From positions 232,561,412 to 232,625,411 of the forward strand of contig OW240912.1 of NCBI GenBank assembly GCA_933207985.1: 64,000 nucleotides of DNA, read 5' to 3'. Shown one piece after another: positions 23,267 through 31,730 of the stretch. Source of the stretch: Pelobates cultripes. Taxonomy: Eukaryota; Chordata; Amphibia; Anura; Pelobatidae. The translations under genes and the position numbers were made by a program. Below the pieces are notes generated by a model. It did no database searches. It had not been told where the DNA came from and saw only the letters and a program-made list of their open reading frames with translations. The first letter of the stretch is position 1, and the number at the start of each line of letters is the position of its first letter.

Positions 23267-23326
23267 AATGCTGGTATATAAAATATAATAAAATTTTATA
23301 TACCAGCATTATATTTTATATACCAG
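23267..23326. repeat. Perfect 18-bp hairpin plus a third arm copy
   Basis: AATGCTGGTATATAAAAT (23,267-23,284) is exactly inverted at 23,293-23,310 with an 8-base loop. A third copy of the right arm core (ATTTTATATACCAG) follows at 23,313. It joins the subrepeat region to the GT-rich array. Confidence 0.8.
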
Positions 23327-23490
23327 TATGTGTGTGTATGTCAGTGTGTGTCTGTCAGTGAGTGTGCGGGTGTCTGTGTGTCTGTCAGTGTTTGTGTGTC
23401 TGTCAGTGTTGTTCAGTGAATGAGTGTGTATGTACATTCTGTGTTTGTCAGTAAATGTGTGTCTGTCAGTGAGTATGTATGTATGTAACA
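23327..23490. repeat. GT-rich minisatellite
   Basis: GTGTGTCTGTCAGTGAGTG-type units, the same family as at 1,365 and 28,736. It lies between the hairpin and the Penelope-like coding remnant. Confidence 0.85.
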
Positions 23491-23613
23491 AAAAAATTGA
23501 GTGAGCACCCTTCTCTTTATATTGATTACTCACAATTATTGCACATGGCTGGAAGTCGGGTGTGCCTACCATTTTTTTTTTTTTGTTAAATACATATTTG
23601 TTTATTTCCATAG

Positions 23614-24515
23614 GTGTTTGGCACACTGATTTTGTCGTTTGCAGAAATTGGTTTATTATCTGAGAGGAGGGTGGATGTCAAAGTATATTCACAGGCAGAG
23701 GTCGATGATTTATTAGCTCGTTTTTCTGGTACCTCCCATTTTTCTGAGAGCAATAGTTCAATTTTGTATAAAAGATTTGAATATTTACAGAGCAACAAAA
23801 TTAATTTTCAACTACATGTTGAGACCCTGGTAGAATACACATGAGATTGGACATTAAGTCCTCTTTTTGCCAACATAAACCCAGATTTGAGGAGAATTGG
23901 CAAAAGATCCTCAATAAATGTAGTCTGGATTTAATTACTTTAGCTATTGAGGGTATTGACAAGGATCTGACAGATCTAAAACAAGAGATTAGTACTACTA
24001 AGAACAGGATCTTGACCACTGATAGCCAGGATTTGTTCACTAAGCACATACAAGAAATTGATACAATTTTGTCTAAACATAAAACAGATATCCTCAACAT
24101 AAAACTCTCCAAAATTAAACGTGACACTATAGACTACCTTGAGAACAGAGTGTACAATTGGCAATTCAACAGACAGAGATATAACGCCCCACAGATTGTG
24201 CAACAGGTAGATATTCTCCCACGCATAGTGATAGTGAGATTTCATCCACTGGATCCACTGGGACAGGTCGTTTTTAAGAACAATGCCTCAGGGGCGGGGG
24301 GGTGGCAACACAAAACCAGGAGGGGCAAGAGACGCCTTTGGAATTCATCCCCTGAGGAGATACCCAGAGAGGGAGAGGAGAACATGGAGATGCTAGTAGT
24401 CAATATCTCCAAGAGAGTTCTGACCACATGTGAGGTTGGTGTGCTCAACAAGAGCTTGGGATTTGTCCCATCTTTTGATGGTGACACACTGGATTTGGAT
24501 GTTGAACTTTTTTAG
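23614..24515 (+). pseudogene. Penelope-like element, N-terminal region
   Basis: The first frame ends LQSNKINFQLHVETLVEYT at 23,844. The next frame takes over with MRLDIKSSFCQHK, FEENWQKILNKCSLDLI and an acidic/lysine-rich helical stretch (LTDLKQEISTTKNRI ... YLENRVYNWQFNRQRY). This layout, a basic arm then a predicted coiled coil with a W-x-x-I-x-x-x-C-S-x-D-L motif, matches the region preceding RT in Penelope-like proteins. A frameshift near 23,842 splits it, and the part after 24,250 is glycine/arginine-rich and poorly conserved. The role in the intact family is probably RNA binding or multimerisation, and that is inference. Confidence 0.7.
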
Positions 24516-24579
24516 GACTTTGTGTTTGAAGGTTTTCTTTTCAGGTGACCACTCTGGAGGAGGTGTCCAGAATGATGAT

Positions 24580-26168
24580 AATTAGGTGGCTTTGAACCAG
24601 GTGGATCTATCAAAATGTAAAAATAAAAGTAAGTTCACCCCTCCCGCTACCAATCCCAGGTTGGAAACATTTATTAAATTATGTCAATTGGACCTTTCTA
24701 GTATCAAATGGTCCCACAAAGGACGTTCCACTTTGAATGGAGTGCGTTGAACACTCTGAAAAAGGATAACTCCATCATTATCCGGGCTGCGGATAAGGAT
24801 GGTGCCATAGTGTTGATGGATACTGACAAATGTATTGAAGAGGCATTGGCCCAAATTTCTCATCTGACACACTACAGAAAACTATCGGGTGATCCAACAG
24901 AAAACATCCAGGGTAATATTTATAAGATTACGTTACGTGCTTTGGAACAGAATTTGATTAACAAAAAGATTTTCTACACCTCGTATACCCTTTTTGTACT
25001 TGCTTCCAAAGATTCACAAGAATCTTTTGAATCCCCCTGGTAGGCCGATAGTGTCGGGATGTGGGTCAGTGTTACAACCTTTGGCACAATATGTTGATGC
25101 TTTCTTACAGATTTTGGTGGTACAGATGAAATCTTATATATGTGACACTACTGATTTTTTAGGGAAATTGAATGGATTACAATTTTCTTTTTCCAATACT
25201 ATTTTATGTACTATGGATGTATGTAGTTTATATACATCCATTCCCCATATGGGTGGTATTGGCAGCATCATCATTGGCAAGATTGGGAATTGACTCCAAT
25301 CTGTGTGAATTTGTCCGATCCCTGCTTGAAGTAGTGTTGACATGTAACATCTCCACATTTGGTAATGATTTCTTTTTACAAACACAGGGCACGGCAATGG
25401 GGGCCAATATGTCAATCTGTATATGGCCAAGTTTGAGGAGGATTTTGTCTATTCACATTCTATGTTCAAACACATTATCATTTGGCCTTGTTACATCGAC
25501 GATGTGTTTTTCCTTTTCAATGGCACAGAGGAAAACCTACTGCAATTCAAATCGGACTTAGATCAGTGTATCCCAAGTATCCAATTCATTTTGGAACATG
25601 ATAAATCGAGTGTACACTTTTTGGATGTTTTGGTAAGTAACACTGAAGACGGATTAACATTTGATTTGTTTAGGAAACCTACTGATAAGGTTGCACTTTT
25701 ACAGGCCAATTCTTTTCATCCGGCCAACATGAGGCAAAGCTTACCGTACAGTCAGTTGCTACGTGTTCATCGGATTGTATCCAAGGAGGAGAACTTCGAT
25801 AATCAGGCACGTAGGATGATGGAGAACTTCCGTTCCAGAGGATACAAACATTTGAAAAGGTCAAGAATATTGAGAGGGCAACCCTGTTATAATCACATGG
25901 TAAGAGAAAAACTACCAATCAAATTCCTTGTGTCACTACTTATTCTACCAAATCTGGGTTTCTTAGACATGTTATTCATAAGAACTGGCACATTCTACAG
26001 AGTGATCCAACCATCTGTGATCTCTTTAGTGATAGACATATGAAAGATCTAAAAACTTATCTACTTGATCAAATGTCCATGCGGGCTTGGATATGTGGGT
26101 TAAACATCTAGAGCACTTACCACACGTATTGGGGAACACAAAAGTACCATACATACAAAGAAGCAACA
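24580..26168 (+). pseudogene. Penelope-like RT with truncated GIY-YIG
   Basis: Visible motifs in order are IIRAADKDGAIVLMDTD (24,778-24,830), LLPKIHKNLLNPPGRPIVSG (near 25,000), MDVCSLYTSIPH (motif A, 25,213), QTQGTAMGANM (motif B, 25,380), CYIDDVFFLFNG (motif C catalytic pair, 25,492), FLDVLVS (25,620) and LFRKPTDKVALLQANSFHP (25,670). These are diagnostic of the Penelope RT, which is closer to telomerase RT than to LINEs. Near 26,070 CPCGLGYVG and then TRIGEHKST mark the start of the GIY-YIG nuclease. It is cut by the Tc1 insertion, with a stop after YVG. At least four frame changes are needed to read through. Confidence 0.85.
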
Positions 26169-26170
26169 TA

Positions 26171-27783
26171 CAGTTGCAAGAAAAAGTATGTGAACCCTTT
26201 GGAATGATATGGATTTCTGCGCAACTTGGTCATAAAATGTGATCTGATCATCATCTAAGTCACAACAATAGACAATCACAGTCTGCTTAAGCTAATAACA
26301 CACAAATAATGAAATGTTGCCATATTTTTATTGAACACACCATGTAAACATTCACAGTGCAGGTGGAAAAAGTATATGAACCCCTAGACTAATGACATCT
26401 CCAAGAGCTAATTGGAGTGAGATGTCAGCCAACTGGAGTCCACTCAATGAGATGAGATTGGAGGTGTTGGTTACAGCTGCCCTTCCCTATAAAAAACACA
26501 CACCAGTTCTGGGTTTGCTTTTCACAAGAAGCATTGCCTGATGTGAATGATGCCTCGCACAAGAGAGCTCTCAGAAGACCTACGATTAAGAATTGTTGAC
26601 TTGCATAAAGGGTTGTAAAAGTATCTCCAAAAGCCTTGCTGTTCATCAGTCCACGGTAATACAAATTGTCTATAAATGGAGAAAGTTCAGCACTTCTGCT
26701 ACTCTCCCTAGGAGTGGCCGTCCTGTAAAGATGACTGCAAGAGCACAGCGCAGACTGCTCAATGAGGTAAAGAAGAATCCTAGAGTGTCAGCTAAAAACT
26801 TACAAAAGTCACTGGCAAATGCTAACATCCTTGTTAGCGAATCTACAATATGTAAAACACTAAACAAGAATGGATTTCATGGGAGGATACCACAGAGGAA
26901 GCCACTGCTGTCCAAACAAAACATTGCTGCACGTTTACAGTTTGCACAAGAGCACCTGGATGTTCCAAAGCAGTACTGGCAAAATATTCTGTGGACAGAT
27001 GAAACCAAAGTTGAGTTGTTTGGAAGAAACACACAACACTATGTGTGGCAAAAAAGGCACAGCACACCAACATCAAAATCTCATCCCAACTGTGAAGTAT
27101 GGTGGTGGGGGCATCATGGTTTGGGGCTGCTTTGCTGCATCAGGGCCTGGACAGATTGCTATCATCGAAGGAAAAATGAATTCCCAAGTTTATCAAGACA
27201 TTTTGCAGGAGAACTTGAGGCCATCTGTCTACCAGCTGAAGCTCAACAGAAGATGGGTGTTGCAACAGGACAATGACCCAAAGCATAGAAGTAAATCAAC
27301 AACAGAATGTCTTAAACAGAAGAAAATACGCCTTCTGAAGTGGCCCAGTCAGAGTCCTGACCTCAACCTGATTGAGATTCTGTGGCATGACCTCAAGAAA
27401 TCGATTCACACCAGACATCCCAAGAATATTACTGAACTGAAACAGTTCTGCAAAAGAGGAATGGTCAAGAATTACTCATGACCGTTGTGCACGTCTGATA
27501 TGCAACTACTGGAAACGTTTGGTTGAAGTTATTGCTGCCAAAGGAGGTTCAACCAGTTATTAAATCCAAGGGTTCACATACTTTTTCCACCTGCACTGTG
27601 AATGTTTACATTGTGTGTTCAATAAAAATATGGCAACATTTCATTCTTTGTGTGTTATTAGTTTAAGCAGACTGTGATTGTCTGTTGTTGGGACTTAGAT
27701 GATGATCAGATCACATTTTATCACCAATTTGTGCAGAAATCCATATCCTTCCAAAGGGTTTCACATACTTTTTCTTGCAACTG
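26171..27783 (+). mobile_element. Tc1-like DNA transposon, full length (1,613 bp)
   Basis: Both ends are flanked by TA (26,169-26,170 and 27,784-27,785). The terminal inverted repeats are long, about 215 bp (26,171-26,385 and 27,566-27,783). Each carries an outer CAGTTGCAAGAAAAAGTATG and an inner GGAAAAAGTATRTGAACCC copy. This is the IR/DR arrangement known from Sleeping Beauty-type elements. It interrupts the GIY-YIG region of the Penelope-like element, so it is the younger insertion. The arms are similar but not identical, so it is not a very recent event. Confidence 0.93.
26550..27563 (+). pseudogene. Tc1-like transposase, frameshifted
   Basis: The start [19 protein letters not shown] is at 26,550. 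It contains a paired-like DNA-binding region ([20 protein letters not shown], then [17 protein letters not shown], a GRP-type linker) and a second helix-turn-helix ([22 protein letters not shown]). The catalytic core shows ILWTDETKVELFG (first D), LQQDNDPKHRSK (second D) and SPDLNLIEILWHDLKK (E), matching DD34E spacing. Frame changes occur near 26,610, 27,095 and 27,455. The C-terminus WKRLVEVIAAKGGSTSY ends at the TAA at 27,561. All three catalytic residues are present but on different frames, so the copy is inactive. Confidence 0.92.
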
Positions 27784-28365
27784 TATTTAATCATGACATC
27801 CCTATGTTTCTATACCCTCTGATTCTAGTTCATTATGAATCATTATGACTTTCTATTTACACGGAGAGTCTTTTTTCTTTTCTTTTTTTTCCCATTTTTT
27901 TTCTCATTTATTTATCTGGCCTTATACTTCTTTGACTTGTTACATTGTAGTCTTAGTATTGTTTTACTTATGCCTAGGATTCCCTATTCTCTTAAGTAAG
28001 AACCAACTAGTTTAGGTAATTGCGGTCGGGTACATTGCGAATGCGCGTATTGATCCCCTATTGGGACAAGCGTTACCTCATTTGGAACGCAAAGTGCGTT
28101 CCAAAGACCAACATTAACAGCCAGCGGGCAGATGCATGCGCGATCCGTGCTGTTCCGGCGGAAGTATGGCATAATGGTGTTCACATCGGGACTACACTCA
28201 TTAATCATCAAGGTACTTTGGTTAAATTGACTATACGTCCTATAGACTCATTATATTTAATTTCTACTGTACCCCTGTTTTATGGTGGAACTTTAGCTGA
28301 TTTGGTGGGTGTTCCACACAAAGTAGGAATCATCTTTCTGGATCTAGGAGTAGGTGATATGTAGA

Positions 28366-28735
28366 GTCCTCCAAGGGGAAACCAACATCAGGAGAGCTCC
28401 ACTGTATAAGAAATGAGGAAGGGAGGCCCTACCTTTAATCAATCTAAGGCTAAAAAGGGATATGCAAACAAAAAGTAAACTTGAAAAAAAGGGAGATCTA
28501 CTAAATGGTACCCAGGGGATCAATTGTCTGGAGTACTAGCTAGCATCTAAGTTCCAGTTCCCCTAGTGTCCAGGAAGGTAGTGTAAACGAGGTTAGGGAG
28601 AGAGAAGAGGACCGGGTAATCAGGTCTAAACGCAGATGAAAAGCCTCACACAAAAAACAAATATAGTATAGTGCCGAAACGTTGGGGGGCTTTTTTTGTT
28701 TACTTTTTCACCCTTCTCTCATTCATGATTGTGTG
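28366..28735. other. Unassigned, possibly Penelope-associated 3' sequence
   Basis: No gene. The segment ends with AGTGCCGAAACGTTGGGGGG, a phrase that in my recollection recurs near Penelope-like termini in amphibians, and a T-rich tract. A CAGATGAAAAGCC word upstream could be a worn hammerhead-type core, but pairing was not convincing. Confidence 0.35.
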
Positions 28736-29010
28736 TCTGTCAGTGAGTGTATGTCAGTGTATGTTAGTTAACAGCGTGTGTCCCAAAAAGTGTGTGTATG
28801 GACCTGTGAGAGTGTGTGTGGGATTTAAAAGATGAGGTAGGAAGAGGTGCAGCTCTAAGAAGAAAAGGTGGAGACTAAAGAGGAATGGGCAGATATTAAG
28901 AGGAAGGGGTGCTACCTTGACAGGAAGTGTGTGGGGAAAATTTAGATTAGGGGGGTACCAGAGTTTAGACATGCCTAGGGCAGCACAAAACTAAAATATA
29001 GCAGTGTTGA
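28736..29010 (+). mobile_element. hAT-like end with GT array (same family as 2,085)
   Basis: A GT-rich tract (28,736-28,810) leads into GTGGAGACTAAAGAGGAATG ... TTTAGATTAGGGGGGT ... GCCTAGGGCAGCACAAAACT ... TAGCAGTG. This closely parallels 2,085-2,222. Here no T2 sequence separates the GT tract from the block. Confidence 0.55.
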
Positions 29011-29064
29011 CAGGTGCCATTGTAATGATATAATCAATGTTATTACATTCACCTGTCAGTAGTT

Positions 29065-29479
29065 TTAAAGAGAAACTATTGTGCCAGGCAAACAAAGTTG
29101 TTTTTCTGGCACTATAGCTCCCTATAGTGCCCCCCTTCTTCCCACGTGGTGCAGAAGGGGTACCTGATTACAGCATGGATGCTGTTTGCAGGGGAGGCCT
29201 AATATGCACGCACTGCAATCGCCTCACTCACATCAGGACTTCCCCACATAGAAAAGCATTATACAATGTTCTCATGAATAGGGTGAGGAGGTCCACTGTA
29301 CGGGGAACCAAAAGTCGCATAAAGGTCCAGAAGTGCATAAAGGGGGAGTTAACCCTGGCAGGTAATTATTGCAGTTTATTAAAATGGCAATAATTACCAC
29401 TGTAGGGTTAAGGGACCTGGAGGGACCTGGGACACTGCACCCAGGCTACTTCAATGAGCTGCTTATAGTGTCCCTTTAA
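29065..29479. mobile_element. T2/Kolobok-type MITE, complete (415 bp with TTAA)
   Basis: Left end TTAAAGAGAAACTATTGTGC, right end TATAGTGTCCCTTTAA, bounded by TTAA. Hairpins include TTGTGCCAGGCAAACAAAG / TTTTTCTGGCACTATAG and GGTAATTATTGC / GCAATAATTACC around CAGTTTATTAAAATG. The orientation is inverted relative to the copy at 46,472. Confidence 0.82.
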
Positions 29480-29614
29480 TGTTGTGGCATATCAGTGTAT
29501 ATACTACCTTCCTAGCCAAAGTATTTCATAGTTCAAAATGTATTAGCATTTATTCTAGGTTTTCCTTTTATTGTCTGGTCAGATTTCTTATAAATGTATT
29601 TCTCCAAACTAATA
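29480..29614. other. Unassigned spacer
   Basis: Short AT-rich stretch without a recognised feature, between the T2 element and the Tc1-like relic. Confidence 0.5.
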
Positions 29615-29787
29615 CAGTCGTGTAAATTAGTGAAATAAGTATTTGACCAATTCAATGTGGTACTTGGTGGCAAAACCCTTGCTGGCAATAACAGAGGTCA
29701 GACGTTTCTTGTAGTTGGCCACCGGGTTTTCACACATCTCAGGTCCCTCTTGTCCCACTCCTCTATGCAGATCCTCCCCAAATCATT
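29615..29787 (-). pseudogene. Tc1-like element relic, 3' end (left of DIRS)
   Basis: The minus strand reads EDLHRGVGQ-like, then MCENPVANYKKRLTSVIASK and GFATKYHIELVKYLFH. That is the C-terminus of a Tc1-like transposase, followed by the terminal repeat ending at TA-CAGTCGTG (29,613-29,618). The reading continues at 34,919 on the other side of the DIRS insertion. It is a different Tc1 family from the copy at 26,171. Confidence 0.8.
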
Positions 29788-29870
29788 AATTTTATTAAAG
29801 ACACGGAGGCTCCTATTATGCATATATCTTTCTTTATTACTCTCAGCAGCAAAGAAATAGAGATAAATAA
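29788..29870 (+). repeat. DIRS left inverted terminal repeat
   Basis: Begins AATTTTATTAAAGACACGG and ends AAGAAATAGAGATAAAT. It matches the reverse of the right terminus except near GGCTCCTATTATG (right: GGCGAGTATTATG) and a few bases around CATATATC. Confidence 0.93.
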
Positions 29871-30803
29871 ATAACTGAAGGAACAAAAAAATACAGTGTT
29901 CAAGTAGCCAATCACATAACAGAGGAAGTGACTATAAAATACTTGAAGCACCCACAATCCCCCTCTTTCTTTGCTACTCTCAGACCAGTTAAGTACATAA
30001 CTTTTTCTGCTCTGGTGTTGTTATTGTAATTTTACACTGTACTGTGTTTTGCATGTTTATTTTATTTGCTGTTCCTGCTCCTAGTAATATTTTCTAAGTG
30101 CTAGGAGCCTGTGTCTTTTAATTTGTTTCTCTCCCCCCTGTGGTGTGCTCTCCTGGGGGGGGCCGTCACGGCCGCGTTAGGCAGTGCCGCCTCCCGCCCT
30201 CTCCCATCCCGGCCGGTTCTGCGGCTAGTCGCGGGGTCTCCCCTGTCTCGGGGGATTTTGTGTTTGCACGCCGGCGAGCCTCCACTTAGCTCGGCGGCGG
30301 CTCCCGGGCGTGTGCAGGTCGGGCCGCGCTGTGGCTACACGTGCGCCCCCTCCCCCGCTCTTGTCGGCTACCTCTCCTCCCTCGTGCGGCGGCCATCTTG
30401 CGTCCGCCGGTCACACTCCCCTGTCGGTTTGCCTCTCATCCCCTGAGGACATTCAGTGCTCAGCTGTTACACACCACTGTGGGGTAGGATTGTTATTCAT
30501 TTTTATCTGTTTTTTTATATGTACCATCTTGCAGTTTTTATTTAAGTTTATTTAATTTTATTTAATTTGTTTTATTTAATTTTCAATGTGCTTGTGTTTC
30601 TTTTCCTGTTTTCATGTGGCTACTTTTAGCCCTGTCCTATTTCTGTCCCTTTTGGGTTACTAAACCCTAATTCTGTAATTTTTTCCTCCTGTATACTTAT
30701 ATGCAATTTTTCCTTTTTGATTTCAGATCTGCCTGTCATTTTCTGCTTCTCCTGTTTAACCCTCACCTGTAATCATGCAGGATAAGGGGATTCTGGATCC
30801 GCA
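29871..30803 (+). promoter_or_regulatory. DIRS 5' leader with CpG-rich block
   Basis: About 930 bases lie between the left terminal repeat and gag. The block 30,130-30,440 is strongly CpG-rich, unlike anything nearby, and contains CCGGCCGG- and CGGCGGC-type words. It is a plausible promoter/leader region. Open frames here are stop-poor GC artefacts. No TATA box could be assigned confidently. Confidence 0.5.
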
Positions 30804-30887
30804 GGGTAACCCCTGTTTGATCCGGACAATCCTCGTTCCACTGAGTGGGAACCCCCCAAGCATATCGCCCGCTATATTGCACTTAGG

Positions 30888-31730
30888 ATGCGTACGCCAC
30901 TCTCTAAGGAGAGTCGCAGTAAGCTACGGGCTGAATGTCCTAGACCTTCGGTCCTAGGATCGGCGTGTAAGACGCCAGAGGTCGATCCTCAGATTGCCCA
31001 GTTCCTTAACAAATCAGGCTGGAAACAAAAGAAAGGCCTTGATTTTTCCCTGAGACACTGTCAGGATAAGATTATGGACACCATTGGCCCTCTGTCTAAG
31101 GCCTATGAAGTATTGGAAGCCGCCAAAGCGGGTGAAGCGGAGCTTGATATAGATGTGGCGATTGGTTGGGTGCAACGTGCCATTTGCCTGCTAGGCAATG
31201 CTAACATGGCCGTCTCCGCTGAACGCAGGAAGGCAATCCTGCTTAAGATTGATCCAAAGTTGGCTACCATGGCCATCTCCGAACCTGGTCCCTCGGCTGA
31301 GGGGATGCTATTTGGCTATAATTTCGTCAGAGACCTGGGGTCTTACGTTAAAACCTTCACAGCCATTGATAAGGCCCAAGCTAACATGAAAAGGGTGTTT
31401 TCCCCTAGGGTTTTTGGAGGGGCCGGGCGCAATTGGAGCCGTCCACCCGGCCGTGGATTCCGGGGTTCGTCTCGAGCCCAGAGAGGCTCCTTTTTCCCTA
31501 CCAGGAACTTCCAAGAGCCCAGACCAGCTCCGTTCTTCCCATCCAGAGGGAGGCCCTGGAATTCCCGCTACCCGAGAGGTGCCTCGTCAGGCAGACACCC
31601 TTATGGTGAGTACCCCTTTTGTCCATCATACACAAGAGCGGGTGGCGGGCAGATTGGCCCAGTTTTACGAGGCGTTGGTTGCCCTGACAACAGATGCTTG
31701 GGTTCTTCAAACAGTGAAGGGTTACCATAA
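30888..31730 (+). CDS. DIRS gag-like protein
   Basis: A 280-codon frame from MRTPLSKESRSKLRAECPRP to a stop at 31,730. The frame is open upstream to a TAA near 30,804 and reads LFDPDNPRSTEWEPPKHIAR, which looks like genuine gag sequence. The true N-terminus may therefore lie further up, with the original start displaced by an indel. A helical core (LDFSLRHCQDKIMDTIGPLS, IGWVQRAICLLGNANMAVSA) is followed by an Arg/Gly/Pro-rich tail (GGAGRNWSRPPGRGFRGSSR). No CCHC knuckle is visible, and the basic tail may do the RNA binding. It overlaps the pol frame from 31,414. Expected role: packaging element RNA with RT. Confidence 0.85.
   Translation: MRTPLSKESRSKLRAECPRPSVLGSACKTPEVDPQIAQFLNKSGWKQKKGLDFSLRHCQDKIMDTIGPLSKAYEVLEAAKAGEAELDIDVAIGWVQRAICLLGNANMAVSAERRKAILLKIDPKLATMAISEPGPSAEGMLFGYNFVRDLGSYVKTFTAIDKAQANMKRVFSPRVFGGAGRNWSRPPGRGFRGSSRAQRGSFFPTRNFQEPRPAPFFPSRGRPWNSRYPRGASSGRHPYGEYPFCPSYTRAGGGQIGPVLRGVGCPDNRCLGSSNSEGLP

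Larger units (their letters stand above)
23600..28365 (+). mobile_element. Penelope-like retroelement, decayed, with nested Tc1 element
   Basis: An N-terminal region, a Penelope-type RT, the beginning of a GIY-YIG endonuclease and a 3' non-coding tail occur in order on the plus strand. The tail resumes after a Tc1-like element at 26,171-27,783. The tail (27,786-28,365) includes a CpG-richer block with ATGCGCGTATTGATC, GCATGCGCGATCC and TTCCGGCGGAAGT. A pyrimidine run ending TTTATTTCCATAG just before 23,611 could be a splice acceptor, which fits the known retention of introns by this group. Neptune or a close relative is the likely lineage for a frog, but I cannot fix it. Confidence 0.8.

Noticed and set aside
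28020..28364. 114-codon open frame downstream of the Tc1 element
   Set aside because: It lies in the Penelope-like 3' non-coding tail, and an overlapping frame on the other strand is also open. No family match recognised.
28630..28700. Hammerhead core around CAGATGAAAAGCC and GCCGAAACG
   Set aside because: The first box has a mismatch and the intervening bases do not form a consistent stem II.
30111..30446. 111-codon open frame with a signal-like N-terminus in the DIRS leader
   Set aside because: It sits in the CpG-rich leader, overlaps another open frame and does not join gag. Pro/Ser/Arg-rich composition follows from base content.
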